Made by a program: the position numbers and the translations under genes. Below are positions 33,167 through 41,918 of a stretch of 64,000 nt of DNA, piece by piece. This DNA comes from Pilimelia terevasa (GTDB lineage: Bacteria > Actinomycetota > Actinomycetes > Mycobacteriales > Micromonosporaceae). The stretch is from contig NZ_BMQC01000002.1 in assembly GCF_014647915.1 (NCBI RefSeq), forward strand, positions 124,001 to 188,000, in the 5' to 3' direction. The notes under the pieces are model-generated. The model ran no database searches, was not told the DNA's origin, and saw only the letters and a list, made by a program, of their open reading frames with translations. Each line of letters begins with the position of its first letter. Positions within the stretch are counted from its first letter, which is position 1.

Positions 33167-33228
33167 GGCCGCTCCTCTGTAACCGACTTGACCCCGTGGC
33201 GGAGGAAGCCTAGCGTCGGTCTCCAGAC

Positions 33229-33248
33229 TACTTACCGGCCGGCAAGTA
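33229..33248. promoter_or_regulatory. Near-perfect 20-bp palindrome, probable TetR operator
   Basis: TACTTACCGGCCGGCAAGTA has one mismatched base pair in ten. TACTTACCGG half-sites of this kind are typical of TetR/QacR-like operators. It is in the 215-base divergent gap, 63 bases upstream of the repressor start. Confidence 0.75.
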
Positions 33249-33381
33249 AACCCACTGCTCCACTGCCCCGCTCCCCGGCACGCCTCTCCGGCACCGCCGC
33301 CGCGGGCAGACGTGTGTGCCCGCCCCGGACGGGCATCCAGGGTCGGCCAGCCGGGACCATGCTGAGAAGGGTCGCCCATCC

Positions 33382-35022
33382 GTGTCTGCCAGTACCGCGC
33401 CGTCCGCCGACGGCGACAGGATCAACCTCCGGGTCGTGCTGCCCGGGCTCATGCTCGCCATGCTGCTGGCGATGCTCGACAACATGATCGTGACCCCGGC
33501 CCTGCCCCGCATCCTGGGGGAGCTGGGCGGCGTCTCCCACCTGTCCTGGGTGGTCACCGCCTACATCCTCGGCACCACGGTCTCGACCCCCATCTGGGGC
33601 AAGCTCGGCGACCTCTACGGGCGTAAGACGATCTTCCTGACGTCGATTGTGATCTTCCTCGTGGGCTCCGCGCTGTGCGGCGTCGCCGGCACCTCCGTGC
33701 TCGGCGGCACCGACAACGGGATGATCGAGCTGATCGCCTTCCGGGCCATCCAGGGCCTGGGTGCCGGCGGACTGCTCGTGGGCGTCATGGCGATCCTCGG
33801 CGACCTCGTCTCGCCCCGCGAGCGCGGCAAGTACCAGGGCCAGTTCGCCGGCATCATGGCCGTGGCGATGGTCGGCGGCCCGCTCGTCGGCGGCCTGATC
33901 ACCGACCACCTGTCGTGGCGCTGGGCGTTCTACGTCAACATCCCGCTCGGCGGCATGGTCCTGGTGCTGCTGGCGGCCGTCCTGCACCTGCCCAAGCGGC
34001 GCACCGAGCACCGGATCGACTGGTTCGGCGCGGCCCTGCTGTCGGTCGCCGTGACGTCGCTGGTGCTGATCACCACGTGGGGCGGGACGGAGTACGCCTG
34101 GGCGTCCAGGCAGATCCTGGGCCTGGTGCTGCTGGCCGCGGTCACGCTCGCGCTGTTCGTCGTCGTGGAGCGCCGGGCCGCCGAGCCGATCCTGCCCCTG
34201 CGGGTGCTGGCCAACCGCAACTTCGCGCTGATCACGGGCGTCGGCTTCCTGCTCGGCTTCGCCATGTTCGGGGCGCTGAGCTTCCTGCCGCTGTACCAGC
34301 AGACGGTCCAGGGGGCCTCGGCGACCAACAGCGGCCTGCTGCTCCTGCCGATCATGGTGGGGGCGATGGTCACGTCCCTGGTGGTGGGCAAGGCGATCAC
34401 CCGCACCGGCCGGTACCGGATCTTCCCGATCGTCGGTGGATTCCTGATGATCGCCGCGGCCCTGCTGCTGGCCCAGCTCGGCGTCGACACCACCCGGACG
34501 GTGTCCGCGCTGTACATGGTGGTCCTGGGCGTCGGGCTCGGCTGTCTGATGCAGACCACGATGCTGATCGCGCAGAACAGCGCCGACCAGCGGGACCTCG
34601 GCGTGGCCAGCAGTACGGCGACGTTCTTCCGGTCGATCGGCGGCTCGTTCGGCGTGGCGCTGTTCGGCGCGGTGTTCTCCCACCGGCTTGCCGACGGGCT
34701 GGCGGCGCGGCTCGGCCCCGACGCCCCGGTGCTGGGCGACGGTGCGGGCGCCTCGTTCGACCCGGCCAAGCTGGACCTGCTGCCGCCCCCGGTGCGCGAG
34801 GCGCTGTTCGGCGCGATCGCGGACGCCACCTCGCGGGTGTTCTGGTGGTCGGTACCGTTCGCGCTGGCGGTGCCGCTGCTGGCCTGGTTCGTCCGGGAGG
34901 TGCCGCTGCGCGGCCCCGGGGACGCGCCCGGCGCCACGGGGGAGACCCTGGCCGACGCCACCGCGTCCCCGTCGCACGCCGCCGAGGCGGCCAGCGCGCC
35001 CGCCCCGGCCCGGCCCGCGTAG
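33382..35022 (+). CDS. DHA2-type MFS drug exporter
   Basis: A 546-residue proton-coupled exporter with 14 predicted helices. Motif A appears as GKLGDLYGRKTIFLTSIVIF, motif B as FRAIQGLGAGGLLVGVMAIL, and motif C as GIMAVAMVGGPLVGGLITDH. The DHA2 loop reads LSWRWAFYVNIPLGGMVLVL. An extracytoplasmic loop precedes the last helix, and a 40-residue Ala-rich tail follows. Divergent TetR gene and operator suggest drug-inducible efflux. GTG at 33382 is chosen, although the site AAGGG is farther upstream than usual. Confidence 0.92.
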   Translation: MSASTAPSADGDRINLRVVLPGLMLAMLLAMLDNMIVTPALPRILGELGGVSHLSWVVTAYILGTTVSTPIWGKLGDLYGRKTIFLTSIVIFLVGSALCGVAGTSVLGGTDNGMIELIAFRAIQGLGAGGLLVGVMAILGDLVSPRERGKYQGQFAGIMAVAMVGGPLVGGLITDHLSWRWAFYVNIPLGGMVLVLLAAVLHLPKRRTEHRIDWFGAALLSVAVTSLVLITTWGGTEYAWASRQILGLVLLAAVTLALFVVVERRAAEPILPLRVLANRNFALITGVGFLLGFAMFGALSFLPLYQQTVQGASATNSGLLLLPIMVGAMVTSLVVGKAITRTGRYRIFPIVGGFLMIAAALLLAQLGVDTTRTVSALYMVVLGVGLGCLMQTTMLIAQNSADQRDLGVASSTATFFRSIGGSFGVALFGAVFSHRLADGLAARLGPDAPVLGDGAGASFDPAKLDLLPPPVREALFGAIADATSRVFWWSVPFALAVPLLAWFVREVPLRGPGDAPGATGETLADATASPSHAAEAASAPAPARPA

Positions 35023-35036
35023 GGCGCGGCGGCCTG

Positions 35037-35085
35037 CACACGGAAGAAGCCCCCGGCGGTGAGGGCCGGGGGCTTCTTCCGTGTG
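35037..35085. terminator. Strong two-way terminator hairpin
   Basis: A perfect 21-bp stem pairs 35037-35057 with 35065-35085 around a 7-base loop, in the gap between the convergent MFS and WhiB1-like genes. Its AAGAAGC arm would give a weak T-rich end for either direction. Confidence 0.88.
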
Positions 35086-35095
35086 TGCGGTGGGG

Positions 35096-35347
35096 TCAGG
35101 CGGAGGCGGTGACGCGGATTCCGCCGCGCCGCTTGAGGGCGCGGCGCTCCTCCTCGCTCATGCCGCCCCACACGCCGGCATCCTGACCGCTGTCCAGCGC
35201 CCAGGTGAGGCACTGGTCGGTCACAGAGCAGCGACGGCAGACCGTTTTGGCCTGGTCGACCTGGAGAAGGGCCGGACCGGACGTCCCGATCGGGAAGAAC
35301 AGCTCGGGGTCTTCGTCGCGGCACAGGGCACGGTGGCGCCAGTCCAT
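35096..35347 (-). CDS. whiB1: WhiB1/WblE iron-sulfur regulator
   Basis: An 83-residue Wbl protein of the WhiB1/WblE type, starting MDWRHRALCRDEDPELFF. The cluster ligands C9, C37, C40 and C46 have the same numbering as Mycobacterium tuberculosis WhiB1, which binds a nitric-oxide-sensitive 4Fe-4S cluster and the housekeeping sigma factor. The turn GVWGGMSEEERRALKRR is complete. AAGGAGT precedes the ATG at 35345-35347. An open frame continues upstream to 35449 through a Pro-rich leader that I take as untranslated. Confidence 0.93.
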   Translation of the reverse strand: MDWRHRALCRDEDPELFFPIGTSGPALLQVDQAKTVCRRCSVTDQCLTWALDSGQDAGVWGGMSEEERRALKRRGGIRVTASA

Positions 35348-35365
35348 GGCGGCAACACTCCTTGG

Positions 35366-35460
35366 ATCGTGGATCAGTGGTGGTGGACCGTGGTCCATCG
35401 GTGGCGGTGGAGCGGGGTCGATCGGTGGCGGTGACGCGTGGTCGTGCAATGGCGGTGAGG
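35366..35460. repeat. Low-complexity repeats in the whiB1 leader
   Basis: On the minus strand the leader is built of imperfect CACCGCCACCGATNGACC-like units (three clear copies), pyrimidine-rich and almost without secondary structure. It lies between the probable promoter and the ribosome binding site. It could influence mRNA stability or translation; I infer nothing more. Confidence 0.6.
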
Positions 35461-35650
35461 TCGATCAGCGTGGTGAATGTGGTGGTGCTTTTCGTATGCG
35501 TCCGCGCGGGCGTCGCGCACAGGTCGGTGACCGGTTGCGCGACAGCGCGTGAGCAAGATTGTGGAAGCGGATGAAGATCGTGTTCGTCGGCGCGCGTCAG
35601 GTGGTTACCCGCGTCGGCGCAGTCGGAACGGCGCTCCTATCCGGTTCGCT

Positions 35651-35666
35651 TGTGAATGCTTTCACG
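35651..35666. promoter_or_regulatory. Crp-like site 1 upstream of whiB1 (TGTGA-N6-TCACG)
   Basis: TGTGAATGCTTTCACG matches nine of ten conserved Crp positions and is flanked by TT and AA, extending the symmetry. It is about 305 bases upstream of the whiB1 start. M. tuberculosis whiB1 is known to be controlled by its Crp (Rv3676). Confidence 0.5.
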
Positions 35667-35709
35667 AACTCCCCGGATGTCAAGGGGATGCTCGGAAAAA
35701 AATACGGTC

Positions 35710-35725
35710 GGTGAGCCAACTCACC
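35710..35725. promoter_or_regulatory. Crp-like site 2 upstream of whiB1 (GTGA-N6-TCAC)
   Basis: GGTGAGCCAACTCACC is a perfect palindrome with the GTGA-N6-TCAC core but lacks the outer T and A. It is centred 59 bases farther from whiB1 than site 1. Confidence 0.4.
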
Positions 35726-35929
35726 GGTGTTATGTCCTATTTGCTGGCAGATCAGGAGGTGTCCGCTGCAACAGCCAGTAACAAGGCTAGTACCGTTCGT
35801 GCGGGCCTCGTGACATTTCCGTTGCGTGTCGTGCGCATGTCGCCCGGGTGACGCTGGCGACACGGCGCGCATCCGCCTATTCCGACCCGCCGGCGCCGAC
35901 CGCCAGGGCGGTTGAGCGTGGTCAATCTC

Positions 35930-36865
35930 TCAGCAGATTACGCGCAACGCCTCCGGCACGCTGAGAAATCGCACCTTCTGGCGTTCCCCGAGGTAGTCCC
36001 CGTCTAGATGGAACGGTTCCGGCCGGTGCGAGGTAACGGCGAACTCCGATAGGTCATGCCGGCGGAGCACGTGCGAGCCCCGGGCCGGGCCGTGCAGCAT
36101 CCGCAGGGTGGCCAGCGCGGAGCCCGGCGAGCGCAGGCTGCGGAACGCCAGCACGTCGAGGCCCTTGTCGAAGGACGCTTCGGGATTGGGGTCGACGGCG
36201 TGCTCGCCCAGGTACGTCCACGGCGCGCTGTTCTGCACGATCGCCGTGGTCAGCCCGGTGTCGGCCTCCTCGCCCGGCCGCTCCAGCGCGAGCGCGGGCT
36301 CCCCCCGCGCCCCGACCAGGTACTGCCACACGGCCGTCCGCAGGTACCGGCCCGGCGTGGCGGTGCGGCCGCGCAGCCGGGCGCGCTCCACCTCGCGGAT
36401 GACCGCGGCGTCCAGCCCCAGGCCGGCGCAGAAGGTGAAGTACCGGTCGTCGGCCAGCCCCAGCCCCACCGTCCGCGTACTGCCCAGCCGCAGCGCCTCC
36501 AGGATGGCGCCGGTGCCCTCCATCGGCTCCCGGGGGAGCCCGAGCGCCCGGGCGAAGACGTTCGTCGAGCCGCCCGGTACCACCGCCAGGGCGGGGCGGC
36601 TGTCGGCGTCGCCGCCGCGGCGACCCGGGGCCGCATCGGCCATCAGCCCGTTGACGATCTCGTTGACGGTGCCGTCGCCGCCGAGGGCGACCACGATGTC
36701 GACCCCCTCGGCCGCGCCCTGCCGGGCCAGCTCGCCCCCGTGCCCGCGGCGCCGGGTGGTCTCCACGGTCAGGTCCACCTCGCTGCGCAGCGCCCGCAGG
36801 AGCACGTCCCGGCTGCGCTCGGTGGTGGTGGTGGCCTTGGGGTTGACCACGAGTAGGGCCCGCAT
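35930..36865 (-). CDS. Diacylglycerol/lipid kinase (DagK/YegS family)
   Basis: A 311-residue lipid kinase of the DAGK_cat family. The nucleotide-binding GGDGTVNEIVNGLM and PGGSTNVFARALGLP are intact, with the N-terminal MRALLVVNPKATTTTERSRD and a C-terminal beta domain containing FHLDGDYLGERQKV. It should phosphorylate diacylglycerol or a similar lipid at the inner membrane. ATG at 36863-36865 chosen; a GTG two codons earlier is possible. Neighbour of whiB1 as in other actinobacteria. Confidence 0.9.
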   Translation of the reverse strand: MRALLVVNPKATTTTERSRDVLLRALRSEVDLTVETTRRRGHGGELARQGAAEGVDIVVALGGDGTVNEIVNGLMADAAPGRRGGDADSRPALAVVPGGSTNVFARALGLPREPMEGTGAILEALRLGSTRTVGLGLADDRYFTFCAGLGLDAAVIREVERARLRGRTATPGRYLRTAVWQYLVGARGEPALALERPGEEADTGLTTAIVQNSAPWTYLGEHAVDPNPEASFDKGLDVLAFRSLRSPGSALATLRMLHGPARGSHVLRRHDLSEFAVTSHRPEPFHLDGDYLGERQKVRFLSVPEALRVIC

Positions 36866-36954
36866 GGTCACCGACTGTACCCACACACGGTGTGCGATAT
36901 GGTGCGGCGTCGCGGCGCGGGGAGTCCCGCCGCGCCGACCCGGAGGAGGCACCC

Positions 36955-37368
36955 ATGGCCGGCCCGCCGCCGGACCCGGCCCCCGCCGGCCGGCCCACCA
37001 CGCTGACGTGGGCGACCTGGTTGCTGTACGGCGAGGCCGCGGCCGTCACCGCGGTCGCCGGCTGGCTGCTCTACGCCGACCTGGCCGAGGCCGCCGCCAG
37101 CCTGCTCGGCGCGCTGCTGGTGACCGGGTTCGCCCTGGCCGCGGCGGCGCTGCTGTGGTTCGTGGCGCGCGCCCTGGCGGACCGGCGCGGCGGCGTGCGG
37201 GGGGTAGCGGTCGTGGCCCAGCTCATGTTCCTGTCCACCGGGTACTACATGGTGACCGGCGGCCTGCGGGTCGTCGGGGGGGTCGTCCTGACCTATGCGG
37301 GGGTGGCGGCGGTCCTGCTCTGCCTGCCCCGGACGACCCGGGCGCTGGGGCTCGAACGGCAGCGGTAG
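36955..37368 (+). CDS. Four-helix membrane protein of unknown function
   Basis: A 137-residue integral membrane protein. A Pro-rich 18-residue head (MAGPPPDPAPAGRPTT) precedes four hydrophobic helices: WATWLLYGEAAAVTAVAGWL, ASLLGALLVTGFALAAAALL, VAVVAQLMFLSTGYYMVTGG and VLTYAGVAAVLLCLP. It ends in a short basic tail. GGAGGAGG is 5 bases before the ATG. Conserved small actinobacterial proteins look like this, but no function can be assigned. It is divergent from the lipid kinase with 89 bases between. Confidence 0.82.
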   Translation: MAGPPPDPAPAGRPTTLTWATWLLYGEAAAVTAVAGWLLYADLAEAAASLLGALLVTGFALAAAALLWFVARALADRRGGVRGVAVVAQLMFLSTGYYMVTGGLRVVGGVVLTYAGVAAVLLCLPRTTRALGLERQR

Positions 37369-37463
37369 GCGCACCCGACCGGGCGATCCGGTATGTGCCA
37401 AAAGCGATATTCGCGGCGTGACCCACTGTGCGCGGAACATGAGCGGTTCTAGGCTCACGCCTC

Positions 37464-38210
37464 GTGGATTCTGCCCTTCCGACCCCTGAGCGTCGCGCCA
37501 CCGCCGACGCGCACCACCGCCCGCCCGCGTACCAGGTGCTGGCCGACGACCTGCGCACGCAGATCACCACCGGCCGACTCCGGCCCGGGGACCGCCTGCC
37601 CACCGAACCGGAACTGTGCGCCCGCTCCGGCGTCAGCCGCAGCACCGTCCGCGAGGCGCTGCGGATGCTGGCCAGCCAGCACCTCATCGTCACCACGCGG
37701 GGCGTGTTCGGCGGCAGCTTCGTCGCCGAACCCTGCCCGGCCCGGCTCGCCGACTCGCTGACGGGCGTCCTGCAACTGCTGTGCGCCTCGGGGCCGCCCA
37801 GCGCCGAGCGCTCGCTGGAGGTGCGGCTGATGCTGGAGGTGCCCGGCGCCGGCCTGGCGGCCAGCCGCCGCACCGAGTCGCACCTCGCGCGGCTCGCCCA
37901 GCTCGTCGTCGACCCGATCCTGCCGCTGCCCACCCGGTTCGCGGTCTACGAGGAGTTCCACGGGGTCGTCGCCGTGGCCGTGCAGAACCCGCTCTACGAA
38001 CTGCTGACCCGGCCCCTGCACCGGCTCAGCGTCGTCGACCGGCTGACCGAGGACGCGGGCGTGTGGACCCGCGTGGCCGCGTACTGCCGCGACTTCGCCG
38101 CCCGGCTGCGCGAGGGCGACGTCATGGGTGCCCAGGAGGCCGCCGCCGACCACCTGCGCCACCTGCGCACCATCGGGGTCGTCAGGGCCGCGGACCCTGT
38201 CGCCGGCTGA
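37464..38210 (+). CDS. GntR/FadR-family transcription regulator
   Basis: A 248-residue regulator starting at GTG. The N-terminal winged helix is VLADDLRTQITTGRLRPGDR, LPTEPELCARSGVSRSTVRE, ALRMLASQHLIVTTRGVFGG. The C-terminal FCD domain carries the metal-binding acid and His residues (EEFHGVVAVAVQNPLYELLT and AADHLRHLRTIG). The ligand is unknown, but FCD regulators usually bind carboxylic acids. The last 29 bases overlap the 3' end of the opposite-strand RsbW-like gene, so the ends of the two mRNAs are complementary. Confidence 0.9.
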   Translation: MDSALPTPERRATADAHHRPPAYQVLADDLRTQITTGRLRPGDRLPTEPELCARSGVSRSTVREALRMLASQHLIVTTRGVFGGSFVAEPCPARLADSLTGVLQLLCASGPPSAERSLEVRLMLEVPGAGLAASRRTESHLARLAQLVVDPILPLPTRFAVYEEFHGVVAVAVQNPLYELLTRPLHRLSVVDRLTEDAGVWTRVAAYCRDFAARLREGDVMGAQEAAADHLRHLRTIGVVRAADPVAG

Positions 38211-38604
38211 CCAGCCGGATGGTGGCGACCGTGCCGTCGGTCTCGGCGACCGCGTCCGTCGTCAGCGCCGTCAGCACCTTCCACGCGAACGAGGCGTGCG
38301 CCGGCAGGTTCGTCCCGGGCTGGGTCGACGCGCTCACCGCGACGGTGAGCGCGTCCTCGGAGACCGCGAACCGGCACTCCAGCTCCGCGCCGGCTGCGGC
38401 GATCGCCAGCAGCATGGCGCACGCCTCGTCGACCGCGATCCGCAGGTCCTCGATCTCGTCGAGGGCGAAGTGCAGCCGCGCCGCCAGGCCGGCGGTGGCC
38501 GTCCGTAGGACGCCCAGGTAGCCGACATCGGCCGGTACCGTCAACAGGACGATGTCGTCCTCGACGATCGCCTGGTCGTCGGTCGTCAACTGGCTCACGC
38601 GCAT
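38182..38604 (-). CDS. RsbW-like anti-sigma factor (serine kinase fold)
   Basis: A 140-residue GHKL protein of the anti-sigma type: MRVSQLTTDDQAIVEDDIVL, then FALDEIEDLRIAVDEACAML, with N-box DEACAMLLAIA. The first glycine box is replaced by FAVSEDALTVAVSAS, so ATPase competence is doubtful. In many actinobacteria this subfamily lies directly upstream of a SigB/SigF-type sigma gene; here no sigma gene follows, and the stop is inside the convergent GntR gene. The sigma partner must be elsewhere or lost. Confidence 0.83.
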   Translation of the reverse strand: MRVSQLTTDDQAIVEDDIVLLTVPADVGYLGVLRTATAGLAARLHFALDEIEDLRIAVDEACAMLLAIAAAGAELECRFAVSEDALTVAVSASTQPGTNLPAHASFAWKVLTALTTDAVAETDGTVATIRLVSRRQGPRP

Positions 38605-38768
38605 ACCCCCTCACAGGCACTCTACTGCGCCGGACGGCCGGTACCGCGCGTGCCGGCTCCCATCCGGTGACCTGGGCGCGTCGCCCGGCACCCCGGTGGC
38701 GGCGCGCCTCTACCCTCGGCGTGGTCATCCACCAGCCGCGGCCCCCGCCGCCTGATCGGGAGCGCCCC

Positions 38769-39950
<1,182 letters not shown>

Positions 39951-40020
39951 GGCCGCAGCGGAGGTCGGCTCAGGCGCGGTACGGCAGCGAGGGGCGCGGT
40001 CCGGCGGCGAGGCGGCCGGC

Positions 40021-40947
40021 TCAGAGGCGGTCGGTCAGCGTCGCGGTGGCCGGGTCGGTCCGGCGCAGCGCGCGGCGGGCGGCCTGGTCGCCGTAGAGCG
40101 TCCAGTGCAGGAAGCTCAGGGTCGACGCGGCGACCGCCTCGAACAGCGGGCCCTGGCCGGTCCGCAGGGTGGTGCCGTGGTCGCCGTCCGGCAGGCTCAG
40201 CAGCGCCTTGGGCCAGGGGACGGCGTCGAAGGCGGCCCTGCCGGTGGCGTACGAGATGACCGGGTCCCGGCGGCCGTGCACGAACAGCATCGGGGCGGGC
40301 GCCCCCGCGTAGGCGACGCTGACGCCCAGCGTGCTGCCGGCCAGGACGACGCCCGCGCGCAGGCGCGGGTCGCGGGCCAGGCTGAACAGGCCGATCGTGG
40401 TGATGCCGCCCGCCGAGTGGCCCGCCGCCGCCACCCGGGCGGTGTCCAGCCGGCCGCGCAGCGGGTGGCCGGCCGCCCGGCCCAGGGCCAGCACCCGGTC
40501 GAGGACGGCCGAGGCGTCCGCCGGCTGCTCCAGCACGTCCAGCGGCTCCAGGGCGCTGCCGCGCGAGGTCCGGGGGTAGGTGGGGGCCGCCACCACCAGG
40601 CCGGCCGCGGCCCAGCGCCGCAGCAGCGGCCGGTACTCGGCGGGCAGGCCGCCCAGGCCGTGGCTGAACAGGACCACCGGGTACGGCGCGGCGTCGGTCG
40701 CGTCGGCCGGGTACCAGAGCGTGACCGGCAGCCGGCGCTCCCCGCGCCGGGCGGTCAGGGTCTGCACCGCGACCTCGTACCCGCCGGCCGGTACGGCCCG
40801 GGGCGGCAGCGCCGCGGGTCCGGCGGCGGGTGTGGGGGAGGCCCCGGGCGCCACCGGGGCGGCGGCGGGGGTGCGGCCGGCCGTACAGCCGGCGGCGGCC
40901 ACGAGCACCGCGCTGAGCAGCGCGGCGAGCGCGCGGGGACCGGACAT
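40021..40947 (-). CDS. Secreted lipoprotein alpha/beta hydrolase (PET-hydrolase/chlorophyllase-like)
   Basis: A 308-residue lipoprotein. The signal peptide ends in a lipobox (VAAAGC-T), so the mature protein is anchored at Cys21. A Pro/Ala linker leads to an alpha/beta hydrolase domain: YPVVLFSHGLGG (oxyanion hole), AAGHSAGGITTIGL (nucleophile Ser), VHGRRDPVISYATG (Asp) and SLPDGDHGTTL (His). It resembles the chlorophyllase/platelet-activating-factor acetylhydrolase group. The substrate is probably an ester outside the cell. Convergent with malic enzyme. Confidence 0.87.
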   Translation of the reverse strand: MSGPRALAALLSAVLVAAAGCTAGRTPAAAPVAPGASPTPAAGPAALPPRAVPAGGYEVAVQTLTARRGERRLPVTLWYPADATDAAPYPVVLFSHGLGGLPAEYRPLLRRWAAAGLVVAAPTYPRTSRGSALEPLDVLEQPADASAVLDRVLALGRAAGHPLRGRLDTARVAAAGHSAGGITTIGLFSLARDPRLRAGVVLAGSTLGVSVAYAGAPAPMLFVHGRRDPVISYATGRAAFDAVPWPKALLSLPDGDHGTTLRTGQGPLFEAVAASTLSFLHWTLYGDQAARRALRRTDPATATLTDRL

Positions 40948-41010
40948 CCACCCATTGTCACCCCTGGGTCAGGGGCGGCGCGTCGGCCGGCCAGCCGTTA
41001 CCGTTCGCAG

Positions 41011-41445
41011 ATGGATCGTTACCGTTCGATTGTGGATGTCCACCTCCTCCTGGTGCGGGACGACGAGATCCTGCTGGGTATGCGCCAGCACACCGGGTAC
41101 GCGGACGGGCACTGGCACCTGCCGTCGGGCCACCTGGAGGCCGGCGAGTCGCTGCCGGCGGGGATCATCCGGGAGGCCGAGGAGGAGATCGGGCTGCGGC
41201 TGACCCCCGAACAGGTGCGTTTCGTCCAGCTCGTCCACCACGCCGGGCCGGGCGAGGAGCCGCGGGTGGGCGTCTTCTTCGAGGCCACGCGGTGGGCGGG
41301 CGAGCCGGTCAACGCCGAGCCGCACAAATGCGCTGAGCTGCGCTGGTTCCCGGCGCGGGCGATACCGCCGGAGACGCTGGACTACCCGGCCGAGGCCATC
41401 GCGCGGTACCTGCGGGGGGAATCGTTCGGCGTGCACGGGCTGTAG
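41011..41445 (+). CDS. NUDIX hydrolase
   Basis: A 144-residue NUDIX domain protein. The box is intact: GHLEAGESLPAGIIREAEEE followed by IGL, with the metal-binding Glu residues. VDVHLLLVRDDEILLGMRQH and the WHLPSGH strand precede it. It would cleave a nucleoside-diphosphate-linked compound, perhaps an oxidised nucleotide; the substrate cannot be named. An ATG at 41011 is used, and the short repeat TTACCGTTCG occurs on both sides of it (41000 and 41019). Confidence 0.9.
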   Translation: MDRYRSIVDVHLLLVRDDEILLGMRQHTGYADGHWHLPSGHLEAGESLPAGIIREAEEEIGLRLTPEQVRFVQLVHHAGPGEEPRVGVFFEATRWAGEPVNAEPHKCAELRWFPARAIPPETLDYPAEAIARYLRGESFGVHGL

Positions 41446-41496
41446 GGGTGGCCGGGCGCGGGCGGGGCGTGGCCGGGTTTCGCTATGGTCATGGCC

Positions 41497-41661
41497 ATGC
41501 CTGACACGTACAACGATCCCAGTGGCAACACCGCGCAATTTCAGGCGTTCGTCACGTCCCCGCCCCCGGCGCCCGCGAAGCGGACCCCGGTCGGCCTGAT
41601 CGTCGGCGGTGTGGTCCTCGGCGTCGCCGTCCTGGCCGCCCTGGCCTGGGCCCTGGCCTGA
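41497..41661 (+). CDS. Small single-pass membrane protein
   Basis: A 54-residue product, MPDTYNDPSGNTAQFQAFVT then SPPPAPAKRTPV and a hydrophobic C-terminal helix GLIVGGVVLGVAVLAALAWA. Two further in-frame ATGs lie just upstream (41485 and 41491). Codon usage is typical for this genome. No family recognised. It ends 20 bases before a strong terminator, supporting an expressed gene. Confidence 0.6.
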   Translation: MPDTYNDPSGNTAQFQAFVTSPPPAPAKRTPVGLIVGGVVLGVAVLAALAWALA

Positions 41662-41680
41662 GCCGCACCACACCACCGCA

Positions 41681-41718
41681 CGCGGGGCGGGTGTTCCGCC
41701 CGGAACACCCGCCCCGCG
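41681..41718. terminator. Two-way terminator hairpin
   Basis: An 18-bp perfect stem joins 41681-41698 to 41701-41718 with a two-base loop, lying between the convergent small membrane protein gene and the DUF6104-like gene. Confidence 0.88.
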
Positions 41719-41733
41719 CCGTCGACAGCGGCG

Positions 41734-41913
41734 CTACTCGTCCTCGTCGTCGTCCAGCCGGGCCAGCCAGGTGGCGAAGCGCTCCATCGGCGTCTCGAAC
41801 TCCGGGTGCAGGTCGACGAAGTCGCGCAGCCGCTCGGCCAGCCACTCCAGGCTGACCGACTCCTCGCCGCGCCGCTGCGCCAGCTCCTCCAGCCCGCGGT
41901 CGGTGAAGTACAT
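41734..41913 (-). CDS. DUF6104-like small protein
   Basis: A 59-residue acidic protein: MYFTDRGLEELAQRRGEESV, SLEWLAERLRDFVDLHPEFE then TPMERFATWLARLDDDEDE. Helical with no membrane segment. Very similar short proteins follow kgd in many actinobacteria, so it is probably a conserved partner or regulator, but function is unknown. It begins five bases after the kgd stop. Confidence 0.87.
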   Translation of the reverse strand: MYFTDRGLEELAQRRGEESVSLEWLAERLRDFVDLHPEFETPMERFATWLARLDDDEDE

Positions 41914-41918
41914 GCCGC

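Larger units (their letters stand above)
35461..35929. other. Long intergenic region upstream of whiB1, no protein gene
   Basis: About 580 bases separate whiB1 from the lipid kinase. Both gene ends face here (start of whiB1, stop of the kinase), so this is the whiB1 control region. A 100-residue open frame at 35549-35851 (+) has no ribosome binding site and non-protein-like composition. The stretch 35640-35830 is notably less GC-rich and holds two Crp-like palindromes. Confidence 0.6.

Noticed and set aside
35348-35449. N-terminal extension of WhiB1 through a Pro-rich leader
   Set aside because: The ATG at 35345-35347 has AAGGAGT ahead and gives cysteine numbering identical to known WhiB1; the extension is repeats.
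35549-35851. 100-residue plus-strand open frame in the whiB1 control region
   Set aside because: No ribosome binding site, composition unlike proteins, and it covers the Crp-like palindromes.
36884-36894. CACACGGTGTG palindrome between the lipid kinase and the membrane protein genes
   Set aside because: Only five paired bases per arm and no regulator to connect it with.
37404-37414. GCGA-TAT-TCGC inverted repeat before the GntR gene as an operator
   Set aside because: Four-base arms are too short to separate from chance without a second site.
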